Source: JANQIO01 sp965601975 (lineage in GTDB: Bacteria; Pseudomonadota; Gammaproteobacteria; Pseudomonadales; Halieaceae). From it: a stretch of 64,000 nt of DNA. The first letter of the stretch is position 1. The number at the start of each line of letters is the position of its first letter. Both the position numbers and the translations under genes were made by a program. The notes beneath the pieces were generated by a model. That model saw only the letters and a program-made list of their open reading frames with translations. It did no database searches and was not told where the DNA came from. This document shows, one piece after another, positions 17,347 through 25,605 of the stretch. The DNA is taken from positions 1,426,001 to 1,490,000 of the forward strand of contig OZ271856.1 in NCBI GenBank assembly GCA_965601975.1. Reading direction: 5' to 3'.

Positions 17347-17763
17347 GTGGGTGAAACGGCGCTGGCCGGTTGGTATCCCGGCCTGCGCACTCTTCACATT
17401 GCCGCCGTGATGTTGAGCGGCGGCCTGTTCTTCCTGCGCGGCGCCGCTATCCAGGCCGGAGCCGGCTGGGCCATGCGGCGTCCGCTGCGCTATCTCAGTT
17501 ACGGTATCGACACGGTGTTGCTGTCAGCGGCGCTGCTGCTGGTGGCCAGCCTGCCTTCCGCCCTGTTTGCCAATGGGTGGCTGACGGTCAAGCTGGTGTT
17601 GCTGCTGGGCTATATCGTGGCGGGCAGCCTCGCCCTGAAGCGAGCCCCGACACGGCAGTGGAAGCTGGTGTTCTACCTGCTCGCGCTGGCCCTGTTCGCC
17701 GGCATGTATGTGATCGCCCGGTCTCATGACCCGTGGGCGCCGTTCACGGTCTTTGCTGCCTGA
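17347..17763 (+). CDS. SirB-family membrane protein
   Basis: A 138-residue protein with four hydrophobic helices. The features LRTLHIAAVMLSGGLFFLRG, LRYLSYGIDTVLL and WLTVKLVLLLGYIVAGSLALKR are those of the SirB family of small inner-membrane proteins, whose biochemical role is unclear. It starts at a GTG six bases after the HD-domain stop, so the two genes are probably cotranscribed. It ends four bases before the convergent SDR gene. Confidence 0.7.
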   Translation: MGETALAGWYPGLRTLHIAAVMLSGGLFFLRGAAIQAGAGWAMRRPLRYLSYGIDTVLLSAALLLVASLPSALFANGWLTVKLVLLLGYIVAGSLALKRAPTRQWKLVFYLLALALFAGMYVIARSHDPWAPFTVFAA

Positions 17764-17766
17764 GAA

Positions 17767-18675
17767 CTACTGCGGCGGGACTGAGAAACCGTCCAGTACC
17801 GGCGTGTGACCCTCGTTGAAATAATCGCTCAGGCTCGCGTGCAGCGCGTCCACGTCCCACTTGCCCCCCGAGGGACTGTTGAACCGCGGGCCGAAGCGCG
17901 GTCGCTCAATCACGTCCACCTGGTTGCCCCACACCACCATCACCTCGCCGGAGATGTGGCCCGCCTCCGGTGACGCCAGGTAGCCCACGAGGGGTGCGAC
18001 GTTTTCCGGGTTGAACAGGTCGAAGCCCTCTTCGGGGGCGGCGAACATCTCGGCGGTGATGCCGGCGTTGGTCATATCGGTGCGCGCCCGGGGCATGATC
18101 ACGTTGCAGGTGACCCCGTACTTGATCAGCAGCTGGGCCGCACCCATGGTCATGGCGATGATGCCGGCCTTGGCGGCGGCGTAGTTGGGCTGGCCGGCGC
18201 TGCCGAAAATCGCGGCCTCGGAGGACGTGCTGATCATGCGCCCGTAGACGCTGCCGTCCTGCTTCGCCTTGCCGCGCCAGTAGCCGCTGGCGTTGCGCAT
18301 ATTGACGAAGTGTCCGCGCAGGTGAACCTTGACCACGGAGTCGAACTGCTCGTCGTCCATATTGAAGATAGTCTGGTCGCGACAGAAGCCGGCATTGTTG
18401 ACCATGATGTTGACGTCGCCGAAGCTGTCCAACGCCGTCTTGAAGAGGGCGTTGGCGTCGTTGCTGTCGGCGCAGTCCCCGTAGCAGGTGACGGCCTCAC
18501 CGCCGAAGCCGCGAATCTCTTCGGCGGTGGCTTCCGCCGCCTCTTTCGCGGCATCCAGGCCGATATCGTTGATGACCACCCGGGCGCCCTGGCGCGCCAG
18601 CTGCAGCGCTTCCTCGCGGCCCAGCCCGCGGCCCGCGCCGGTGACGATGGCGACTTTTCCGGTCAGATCTCCCAT
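17767..18675 (-). CDS. Short-chain dehydrogenase of beta-oxidation type
   Basis: A 302-residue NAD(P)-dependent SDR with the Rossmann motif TGAGRGLG (12-19), NNAG (93-96), catalytic Ser near 151, Y165 and K169. The long C-terminal extension and overall sequence resemble the 3-hydroxyacyl-CoA dehydrogenase domain of MFE-2-like proteins and steroid side-chain enzymes. The neighbouring FadA5-like thiolase on the same strand supports acyl-CoA or steroid side-chain oxidation. GGAGG precedes the ATG. Confidence 0.8.
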   Translation of the reverse strand: MGDLTGKVAIVTGAGRGLGREEALQLARQGARVVINDIGLDAAKEAAEATAEEIRGFGGEAVTCYGDCADSNDANALFKTALDSFGDVNIMVNNAGFCRDQTIFNMDDEQFDSVVKVHLRGHFVNMRNASGYWRGKAKQDGSVYGRMISTSSEAAIFGSAGQPNYAAAKAGIIAMTMGAAQLLIKYGVTCNVIMPRARTDMTNAGITAEMFAAPEEGFDLFNPENVAPLVGYLASPEAGHISGEVMVVWGNQVDVIERPRFGPRFNSPSGGKWDVDALHASLSDYFNEGHTPVLDGFSVPPQ

Positions 18676-18734
18676 GGTGGTGATTCCTCCGTAGTTGATT
18701 CTGTTTGGTCAGAGCTGCGGGCGATCGCTGCTAT

Positions 18735-18817
18735 GCAGCGCTCGCGGCGCAGGTCTGCCCCGTGATTCGAGATCCAGGGCTGCGCAGCGCTCGCGGCGCG
18801 GGTCTGCCCCGTGATTC
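18735..18817 (-). repeat. 34-bp direct repeat, 49-bp period, between thiolase and SDR genes
   Basis: Copies at 18735-18768 and 18784-18817 match in 33 of 34 bases and are separated by 15 bases. They occupy most of the 152-base gap between the thiolase stop and the SDR start. I see no clear promoter in it. Confidence 0.8.
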
Positions 18818-18827
18818 TGTATCGAGT

Positions 18828-20000
18828 TTATAGGCGTTCGATAATCGTGCCGGTGCCATTCGCGGCACCGCAGCACATGGCGATCAGCGCCGTGCTCTTG
18901 TCCTGCTGCTCCAGGTTGACCAGGGCCTCGCCAATCAGCCGGGCGCCGGTGGAGCCCACCGGGTGTCCCAGGGCGATGGCGCCGCCGCGCATATTCACCT
19001 TGTCCAGGTCGGCGTCGAATACCCGCTGCCAGGACAGCACCACCGAGGCGAAAGCCTCGTTGATTTCGACCACATCGATGTCGTCCAGGGTCATGCCGGT
19101 CTTTCTGAACAGCAGCTCGGTGGCATTCACGGGCCCGTCCAGCAGGTAGTAGGGGTCGGAGCCCGCCACCACGCCCTGGATAATGCGGGCGCGGGGTTTG
19201 AGTCCCCGGGCCTTTGCTTCGTCCGCGCTCATGAACAGCACCGCGGCGGCGCCGTCGGAAATCTGCGAAGACGTGCCCGGTGTGTGCACGCCGCCCTCGT
19301 TCAGAATCCTGAGGTCCGCCAGGCTCTCCATGGTGGTGGGGCGCATGCCCTGGTCCCGGGTCACGGTTTTCGTCTCGCCGGTGGGCTTGTAGTCCTCGCC
19401 CATCACGGGCGCCTCGACGGGGATCACCTGTGGGAACAGGCCCTCGTCCCAGGCGCGGATCGCATTGGTCTGGGAGCGCACGGCCAGCGCATCGCAGTCT
19501 TCCTTGCTGATGCCGCGATTGGCGGCAATGCGGTCGGCGGCCTGGAACTGGCTCTCCGCCTGGTCCCAGGGCCAGCCATCAGTAATGAAATAGCCGGGAC
19601 CGTGAATCGCGTTGGCGCCCAGGCCCACACGGCTCATGGCTTCGACGCCCGCCGCGATGCCGATATTGATCTGGCCGGCGTCGATCAGGGCCGAGACGAT
19701 ATGGTTGCAGGTCTGGGCGGAGCCGCACTGGGTGTCCACGGTGCTGCAGCCGGCCGTGTACTCGGTGCCCAGGTGCAGCCAGGCATTCTTGGCGAGGTTG
19801 TTGGACTGCTCGCCGGCCTGGGTGACGCAGCCGGCGTAGGTCTGCTCGACGTCACCATAGTCCAGGCCGTTGCGCTCCACCAGCGCCCGGTAAGTTTCTG
19901 CCAGCAGGGCCACGGGGTGCATGCCACTGAGGTCTCCCACGACGGGCTTACCTCGGCCTATGGGAGTGCGTACAACGTCTACGATGACAGCTTCGGGCAT
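18828..20000 (-). CDS. FadA5-like steroid/acyl-CoA thiolase
   Basis: A 390-residue thiolase collinear with Mycobacterium FadA5. The nucleophile C92 lies in DTQCGSAQ, with NEAFAS, H346 in ALGHPVGS and the second catalytic Cys (C376 or C377) in AMCCGAANG. The catalytic positions sit within one residue of those in FadA5, and shared blocks such as GIEAMSRVGLGAN-like and GTSSQISDGAAAVL make the assignment strong. It would release acetyl-CoA from 3-ketoacyl-CoA, possibly of steroid side chains. The ATG at 20000 follows GGAGAA; a TTG-type extension upstream is less likely. Confidence 0.87.
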   Translation of the reverse strand: MPEAVIVDVVRTPIGRGKPVVGDLSGMHPVALLAETYRALVERNGLDYGDVEQTYAGCVTQAGEQSNNLAKNAWLHLGTEYTAGCSTVDTQCGSAQTCNHIVSALIDAGQINIGIAAGVEAMSRVGLGANAIHGPGYFITDGWPWDQAESQFQAADRIAANRGISKEDCDALAVRSQTNAIRAWDEGLFPQVIPVEAPVMGEDYKPTGETKTVTRDQGMRPTTMESLADLRILNEGGVHTPGTSSQISDGAAAVLFMSADEAKARGLKPRARIIQGVVAGSDPYYLLDGPVNATELLFRKTGMTLDDIDVVEINEAFASVVLSWQRVFDADLDKVNMRGGAIALGHPVGSTGARLIGEALVNLEQQDKSTALIAMCCGAANGTGTIIERL

Positions 20001-20102
20001 CGGCTTCTCCTTGATTGAGGCGGCCGATAATAGCAAAGCGCGCTTTGATCCAGCGGCGGGAGCAGGATTCCGCCGGGACTGGTCAGATTGCTTGAACTGA
20101 TT

Positions 20103-20147
20103 GGGGTCGGGGTCAGATTTCCCTCTGGGAAATCTGACCCCGACCCC
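20103..20147. repeat. Perfect 21-bp inverted repeat (REP-like element)
   Basis: Arms at 20103-20123 and 20127-20147 are perfectly complementary around a three-base loop. The core GGGGTCAGATTTCCC resembles dispersed REP-like sequences found with RAYT transposases in many bacteria. No transposase gene is visible. It could also act as a bidirectional transcript stabiliser or terminator between the GST and thiolase genes. Confidence 0.85.
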
Positions 20148-20170
20148 TCGATCCTTCCGGGCCCCTGGAT

Positions 20171-20890
20171 CTATCCCTCCCGGTGTCGCCCCCAGACGCC
20201 TACTGCTGCCTGCACCCGTTCCGTGTAGTCCATCAGCTTTTGGTATGGACGGGCCAGCTCCGTGAACCAGGTGGGTGGCTGGTTGTCCACCATGCCCGCG
20301 ATCAGTGAGGCGACGGCAAAATCGAAGTAGCCCGGTGACTCACCGAACAGGAAGCCCTGTTCAGGCACGCTGTCTTCCAACGCCTGCAGGTCGCGGCGAG
20401 CGAAGGCTTTCTGGTCCTCCAGGCTGTGTCGTCCCAGGCCCTGCAGGTGGTAGGTCTTCTTCATCTCGCGGCGGGCCATACCGCTGCCCAGGCCGCGCAG
20501 GGGTTTGGGGATGATGTGGAAAAAGCCCTCGACCACGTTGGGCCACCAGGCGTCGTCGAGCCAGCGGCTGGCCACGCCGGTCCAGTACAGGTGTTCTTCC
20601 GCCAGCCGCGTCAGCGCCAGGCCCTGGGCTTTCTGGGCGGGTGTCAGTCCCGCATAGACCCGGCCGTCGGTCTTTTCATTGATGTACTCGGCGATCAGCT
20701 CCGAGTCGGCGATGCAGGTGTCCCCGTCGTAAAGGAACGGCAGTTTGCCCTTGGGTGCCTTGCGGGGATCTGCCAGTTCTTCCATCTCGAAGGGCAGGCC
20801 CAGCGAGGTGAGCAACATTTCGATCTTCAGGCAGAACGGACTGACGTTGCGTACGCCGAAGGCGCCTGGCAGCACGACCAGTTTCAGCAT
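20171..20890 (-). CDS. Glutathione S-transferase-like protein (metaxin/FAX-like)
   Basis: A 239-residue protein with an N-terminal thioredoxin-like GST domain (residues 1-75; the segment SPFCLKIEMLL takes the place of a CxxC, and the cis-Pro lies in KLPF) and an alpha-helical C-terminal domain. The DSELIAEYI motif is typical. It resembles the failed-axon-connections/metaxin branch. Substrate is unknown. It is the last of three leftward genes after the SDR and thiolase. Confidence 0.75.
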   Translation of the reverse strand: MLKLVVLPGAFGVRNVSPFCLKIEMLLTSLGLPFEMEELADPRKAPKGKLPFLYDGDTCIADSELIAEYINEKTDGRVYAGLTPAQKAQGLALTRLAEEHLYWTGVASRWLDDAWWPNVVEGFFHIIPKPLRGLGSGMARREMKKTYHLQGLGRHSLEDQKAFARRDLQALEDSVPEQGFLFGESPGYFDFAVASLIAGMVDNQPPTWFTELARPYQKLMDYTERVQAAVGVWGRHREG

Positions 20891-21001
20891 GGGGATGTCT
20901 CCTCACTCCACAAAGGCATGACTATAGTTCATCGGCGGCCGCGCCGTTGCGCCGAGACCGGTAGGGCTTGGGTTCGGCGGTTTCCCGAAGTACTTTGGCG
21001 G

Positions 21002-23236
21002 CTATACGTTCAGTTGATCGCCGATGGGCAGTTCGCGAATACGCTTCCCGGAGGCCGCGAAGATAGCATTGGTCAACGCCGGTGCCAGGGGTGAAATGGG
21101 CGGCTCCCCGACACCCGAGGGTGGGTGCGGACTGTCGACGATGTAGTTCTCGACCTGCCGGGGCGCGTCGCGCATGCTGGCGAGCGGGTAATTGTGGAAA
21201 TTGCTCTGCTCGATGCGGCCCTTGTCCATCGTGATCGCCAGGCGCAGGGCGGTACTGATGCCATCGTGGACCCCACTCTCCATCTGCGCGATGACATGGT
21301 TGGGGTTCACGGCCAGGCCGCAATCGATGGCGCCGACCACGCGGTCGATGGTGAGCTCACCGCTCTCCACGGTCACGTCGACAACGAACGCGGCATAGCC
21401 CCCGAACGTGAAGTGCCCGGCAATGCCGCGACCGCGCCCTGCGGGAAGCTTCTCGCCCCAGTTCGCCTGCACTGCCGCAAGCTTGAGCACGCCCGCCAGG
21501 CGGCCCGTGTCGAACACGGGTCCACCGTGCTGCTCGTAGGGCAGTTCGCGCGCTTCGCCCAGCAGCTTCAACTGGTAGTCGAGAGGATCCTGCCCGTGCC
21601 GGTACGCCAGCTCATCCAGGAAGCTCTGCACGGCGAAGGCATTGGCGTAGTGCGCGGGCGCACGCCAGGATCCCCGCGGAGCGCCGGACTCCATGGAGTA
21701 GTACTGGAGCTGTACATTCGGTACCAGGCGCCGTGGCAGGTCATCCGGGTAGAGTTCCGGTGTCCACATCTTGTCGGGAGTGACATTGCTGCGCCGGTAG
21801 TACTTTGACGGGCTGGCCAGCTGGTGGCGCCAGGCGATGATGCTGCCATCGCCTGAAGTCGCGGCCTTCAGCCGGTGCAATCCGCAGGGCCGGTAGAAGT
21901 CGTGGCGCAGGTCATCTTCCCGGGTCCACTGCAGCTTCACGGGTCGCTTTACCGCCATGGATATGAGTGTGGCTTCAGCTACATAGTCCACCGTCAGGCG
22001 GCGCCCGAAGCCACCGCCCAGCCGCGTCATGTGGACGTTGATCGACATCCGGTCCAGGCCCGTGAGCTTGTTCACCATCCGCGAGGCCGAGGCCGGCATC
22101 TGGATGGGGCCGATCACATCGGCGCCATCTTCTCGAACGTCTACCACGCAGCACTGGGGCTCCATGGGGGCGTGTGAGGCATAGGGAACGAAATAGTCCG
22201 CTTCGAGATCGCTCTCAGCGCTGTCGAAGCTCGCGTCGACATCGCCGTCCTGGAGCACCACCTGGCCGGTCTCTGCCATGGCGTCGACCATCTGACGCCT
22301 GAGAGAGGCGCTCGACTCTTCTGCATAAGGCCCCCGATCCCACTGGATCTTCAGCGCTTTACGGCCCTGCATGGCCGCCCAGGTGGATTCCGCCACCACG
22401 GCCACCCCACCGGCCAGCACCGTGTAGTACTCCCCTCGCGGTGGTGTGTCGATGGTGACGATGTCGATGACCCCGGGCACTTTTCTCGCAGCCCGGTCAT
22501 CGACCTCGATCGCGTGGCCGTCATGCCACGGGCAGCGCTCTATGGAGGCGTAGACCTGGCCCGGTAGTGCCGCATCGATACCGTATTCGGCCTGGCCGGT
22601 CACGATATCTCTGGCATCGACGACATTTCGCGACGTGCCGACGATGTGAAAATCACCGGGATCCTTCAGGGGAGGGGGTGTTTCCGGCAAGGGCAAGGCG
22701 GCAGCCTCTGCAGCGAGTTCCCGGTAGGGTAGACGGGGCTTGCCGGCGGGGTGGATCACCACACCGCGATCAGTCGTGATATCTTCCAACCGTACCTGCC
22801 AGCGATTTGCCGCGGCCTGCCTCAGTAACTGGCGCGCAGTGGCGCCGGCCACGCGCAAAGGTTGCCAACCCTCACTGACACTGGTGCTGCCTCCGGCGCC
22901 CTGGCCCACGTGCAGCCAGGCCAGGTTGCCTTCGGCGTCCCGTTTGATTCCCAGCGGCATCTGTTCAACCGTGACATCGGCCCAATCGACATCCAGTTCC
23001 TCGGCGACAATCATGGGCAGGGACGTTTTGACACCCTGGCCCATTTCCGGATTGGGCGCGCCGATCACGATGCGGCCATCGGGCTCTATCCTGACCAGGA
23101 AAGCCAGGTGTGGGCCCTCGGGGACCCCCACCGCGCCGGATTTATCCTCGCTGCGACCGGGCAGGCTCACGCCCAGCATGAGGCCCCCGGCGACAGTGGC
23201 GCCGGCTTTGAGAAACTCACGTCGCTGCAGTTTCAT
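21002..23236 (-). CDS. Molybdopterin-binding subunit of a xanthine dehydrogenase-family hydroxylase (IorB-like)
   Basis: A 744-residue large subunit of a periplasmic molybdenum hydroxylase. A Tat-type signal begins MKLQRREFLKAG (twin Arg at 5-6). The molybdopterin-binding blocks GGGFGRRLTVDYVAEA and QANGW-like regions and the C-terminal catalytic Glu segment VGEPPISPLAPAL match isoquinoline 1-oxidoreductase beta subunits and membrane aldehyde dehydrogenases. It would hydroxylate an aldehyde or N-heterocycle. The start overlaps the iron-sulfur subunit stop by four bases (ATGA), so the two are translationally coupled. A longer frame opening at 23350 overlaps that subunit and is not the start. 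Confidence 0.9.
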   Translation of the reverse strand: MKLQRREFLKAGATVAGGLMLGVSLPGRSEDKSGAVGVPEGPHLAFLVRIEPDGRIVIGAPNPEMGQGVKTSLPMIVAEELDVDWADVTVEQMPLGIKRDAEGNLAWLHVGQGAGGSTSVSEGWQPLRVAGATARQLLRQAAANRWQVRLEDITTDRGVVIHPAGKPRLPYRELAAEAAALPLPETPPPLKDPGDFHIVGTSRNVVDARDIVTGQAEYGIDAALPGQVYASIERCPWHDGHAIEVDDRAARKVPGVIDIVTIDTPPRGEYYTVLAGGVAVVAESTWAAMQGRKALKIQWDRGPYAEESSASLRRQMVDAMAETGQVVLQDGDVDASFDSAESDLEADYFVPYASHAPMEPQCCVVDVREDGADVIGPIQMPASASRMVNKLTGLDRMSINVHMTRLGGGFGRRLTVDYVAEATLISMAVKRPVKLQWTREDDLRHDFYRPCGLHRLKAATSGDGSIIAWRHQLASPSKYYRRSNVTPDKMWTPELYPDDLPRRLVPNVQLQYYSMESGAPRGSWRAPAHYANAFAVQSFLDELAYRHGQDPLDYQLKLLGEARELPYEQHGGPVFDTGRLAGVLKLAAVQANWGEKLPAGRGRGIAGHFTFGGYAAFVVDVTVESGELTIDRVVGAIDCGLAVNPNHVIAQMESGVHDGISTALRLAITMDKGRIEQSNFHNYPLASMRDAPRQVENYIVDSPHPPSGVGEPPISPLAPALTNAIFAASGKRIRELPIGDQLNV

Positions 23237-23736
23237 GCGAGATCCTCCCCTGGGGGTTGGGGCTCGACCACTGCCACAGCGCCCTTGCGTCGAATCTCCG
23301 CGGCCCGGTGTATCGCCTTGCGAACACGCGCATAGGTGCCGCAGCGGCACAGCGCCGTCTGGTGTTTGTCGATGTCTTCGTCGGAGGGGTTGGGAATGCG
23401 CTGCATCCAGTCAGCCGCGGTCATGATCTGGCCCACCTGGCAGTATCCGCACTGGGCGACGTCTTCCTCGATCCAGGCCTGTTGCAGAGGATGCAGGCCG
23501 TCGCCCGCCAGGCCTTCGATGGTCAGCACCTGCTTGCCCGCAACCGATTTGACGGGCATCGCGCAGGCGCGTCTGGCGCGCCCGTCGACATGAACCGTGC
23601 AGGCGCCACATAGGCCAACCCCGCAGCCGAACTTGGTTCCATTGAGATGGGCATGATCCCGAAGTACCCAGAGCAGCGGCGTGTCTGCCGGGCCCTGAAA
23701 ACGGAATGGCTGGCCATTCAGCGTAAAAGCCGTCAT
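23233..23736 (-). CDS. 2Fe-2S subunit of the molybdenum hydroxylase (IorA-like)
   Basis: A 167-residue small subunit with two [2Fe-2S] sites. The plant-ferredoxin-like cluster has C38, C43, C46 and C58, and the second cluster has C96, C99, C130 and C132 in CGYCQVGQ and CRCGTY. It passes electrons from the molybdenum site to an acceptor, often a cytochrome c. No FAD subunit is encoded next to it, which fits the IorAB-type enzymes that use a cytochrome partner. Confidence 0.92.
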   Translation of the reverse strand: MTAFTLNGQPFRFQGPADTPLLWVLRDHAHLNGTKFGCGVGLCGACTVHVDGRARRACAMPVKSVAGKQVLTIEGLAGDGLHPLQQAWIEEDVAQCGYCQVGQIMTAADWMQRIPNPSDEDIDKHQTALCRCGTYARVRKAIHRAAEIRRKGAVAVVEPQPPGEDLA

Positions 23737-23824
23737 AGCAAAATCCCCCCTTGTAGAGAGAACAGCCTAGTTGAGCGGCGGGTAGCCGCGTTTGAGCTTG
23801 CGACGAACCGAGCGCCTGCTGCGA

Positions 23825-24604
23825 TTAATTGAGTACGAGGACGTCGGAGGTGGTGTGGTCCAGTAGCCGTTCTGAAGTGTTGCCGACGATGGTGCCGCGA
23901 ATGCCGTCGCGGCCGACGGTGCCAATCAGGATCAGGTCTGCCTCGATGTCCAGCGCCGTCTGCTTGATCACGTCCGCGGGGCGGCCGTGGGCCACATGGA
24001 CGAAGTCCTCGGCGACGCCGCAGCTCTCGGCCAGGGTGGCGGCGTCCGGCACCCGGTTGCGGTTCTCATAGGCAGTCACGATGTGCGCTTCCGAGCCGTA
24101 GGCGTCGGAGAAGCGCTGGGCAAAACTGATGATCTGATTGTTCAGCTTCTGGTGTACCTCGCTGGTGGCATCGGAGTGCACGGCGGCCAGCACCCGCCGA
24201 TGCTTCCAGTCGCGGCGGTTCTTGATCAGCAGGACGGGGCAGGGGGCAAGGCGGAGCAGTGTCCAGTCATAGGTGGTGCGGATTTGCCGTTCGAGCTCGT
24301 TGTGGGGGGTATAGGTCTTGAAGATCATGGATGCCGAGCAGCGCGCTGCAGCCGTGACTGCCTGGCGGCGCCAGTCGCCGGCCCACTCCAGCTCGCCGGT
24401 GGTTTCGACGCCTTCGCGGCGGCCGCGCTCTACGCAGCGCTCGAGAATAGCCTGCAGTCGGCTGGTGCTGGCGGGGGAAGCCTCTTCTTGCTGTCCCGTG
24501 CCCAGGCAGGCATAGACATGGAGTCTCGCACCTGTCATGTGGCATGAGTCCAGCGCACGCTCGTAGGCGGGCTGAAGCTCGCTCGTCGGGTCTAGGATGA
24601 CCAT
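23825..24604 (-). CDS. Tandem universal stress protein (UspE-like)
   Basis: Two Usp domains (about residues 1-130 and 140-259). The second has the ATP-binding pattern G-x2-G-x9-GN(T) in GTVGRDGIRGTIVGNTSE, so it probably binds nucleotide. The protein is cytosolic and likely involved in stress tolerance. I placed the start at the ATG at 24604, which begins the first strand (MVILDPTSE); a GTG 21 codons upstream is possible because no strong ribosome-binding site marks either. Confidence 0.82.
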   Translation of the reverse strand: MVILDPTSELQPAYERALDSCHMTGARLHVYACLGTGQQEEASPASTSRLQAILERCVERGRREGVETTGELEWAGDWRRQAVTAAARCSASMIFKTYTPHNELERQIRTTYDWTLLRLAPCPVLLIKNRRDWKHRRVLAAVHSDATSEVHQKLNNQIISFAQRFSDAYGSEAHIVTAYENRNRVPDAATLAESCGVAEDFVHVAHGRPADVIKQTALDIEADLILIGTVGRDGIRGTIVGNTSERLLDHTTSDVLVLN

Positions 24605-24747
24605 GAACTTGTTTAGCGCCACTGGGTCACCGGGGCCGTTCAATTCGACACCCAAACAAGTGTGCACCTGTGCCCTGTTTTAGAAAATGACGCGAATCAA
24701 GGATAATTCCGAATCACTCAACTAACCGGACTGGGCGGGAGAATGAC

Positions 24748-25041
24748 ATGGCCAAACTGGACTCGGATATCGAACTGCAGGCTGCAGTATTCAGGCGATT
24801 GCTGGAGCACCTTGACTCACGCAAGGATGTGCAGAACATCGAGCTGATGAACCTGGCGGGGTTCTGCCGCAACTGCCTGTCGAAATGGTATGTGGCGGCC
24901 GCGGAGGAGGCTGGGCGGCCCGTGGAACTCGCGGATGCGAGGGAGATGGTCTACGGCATGCCCTACGCTGAGTGGAAGGAAAAGTACCAGACCGAGGCCA
25001 CCCCGGAACAGAAGGCGGCCTTCGAGGCCCAGAAGAGCTAG
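24748..25041 (+). CDS. DUF1244 family protein
   Basis: A 97-residue protein with the DUF1244 signature LAGFCRNCLSKWY (about residues 36-48), containing a CxxC pair, and the downstream MVYGMPYAEWKEKYQ. The family is small, soluble and of unknown function. GGCGGGAGAATGAC lies directly upstream of the ATG. It is divergent from the stress-protein gene. Confidence 0.9.
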   Translation: MAKLDSDIELQAAVFRRLLEHLDSRKDVQNIELMNLAGFCRNCLSKWYVAAAEEAGRPVELADAREMVYGMPYAEWKEKYQTEATPEQKAAFEAQKS

Positions 25042-25098
25042 CTAGCCGCGCAGGCGGCGAAGGAAGGAGAGCCCTCAGCTAGCCGCGTAGGCGGCGAA
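25040..25098 (+). repeat. 22-bp direct repeat spanning two convergent stop codons
   Basis: Copies at 25040-25061 and 25077-25098 differ at one base and have a 37-base period. The first covers the last bases of the DUF1244 stop codon and the second covers the stop of the convergent gene, so one 3' end was probably copied onto the other. Confidence 0.8.
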
Positions 25099-25489
25099 AG
25101 AACGAAAGCCGTTCGCGGTAGGGCTCGACCACCTGGCGACCGGTCGCCCTGATGACATCGCCGAGCTGTCCCGGCTTGCCCTCGGTGCTGACGCGGCGCG
25201 CTTCTTTCAGGCCATCGCCCAGGGCCGAGGCGCTCTCGATCGTCGCCTGCACGAAGAAGATCTCTGCCACCAGCAGCTCATCCAGCCTGCTCGGTGTGCG
25301 GCCAGATACCAGCTTTCCATCCACTGAGCCGGCCTCGCGCTGCTGCGGCATCACCGCCGGCAATGACTTTTCTGCTTCAAATGTGGCGTCGAACATCTCA
25401 ACCCTTCCTGCGTTTTCCTTGCCCTGAATTGCACCATCGCGGTTCACATGCACCACCCGTTGCACCAGCAACGTGCGAGAGGCGCGCAT
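25079..25489 (-). CDS. Hypothetical protein
   Basis: A 136-residue soluble protein that I do not recognise. It is polar with two amphipathic stretches, an acidic middle and a basic end (YRERLSFFRRLRG). No signal peptide or metal motif is visible. The start at 25489 is the first ATG; there is no strong ribosome-binding site, and TTG starts further upstream are possible. Its C-terminal codons lie within the 22-bp duplication shared with the DUF1244 3' end. Confidence 0.45.
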   Translation of the reverse strand: MRASRTLLVQRVVHVNRDGAIQGKENAGRVEMFDATFEAEKSLPAVMPQQREAGSVDGKLVSGRTPSRLDELLVAEIFFVQATIESASALGDGLKEARRVSTEGKPGQLGDVIRATGRQVVEPYRERLSFFRRLRG

Positions 25490-25605
25490 TTTAAGCGGTT
25501 TTCGTGACCATGCAATGGTGTTGAGGTCATGGCTGCAGAAAACATGCCAAATTGACAATCTTGGTCAATACTCATTGGAAACCTGAAAGGGATAAGGAGA
25601 AGACC

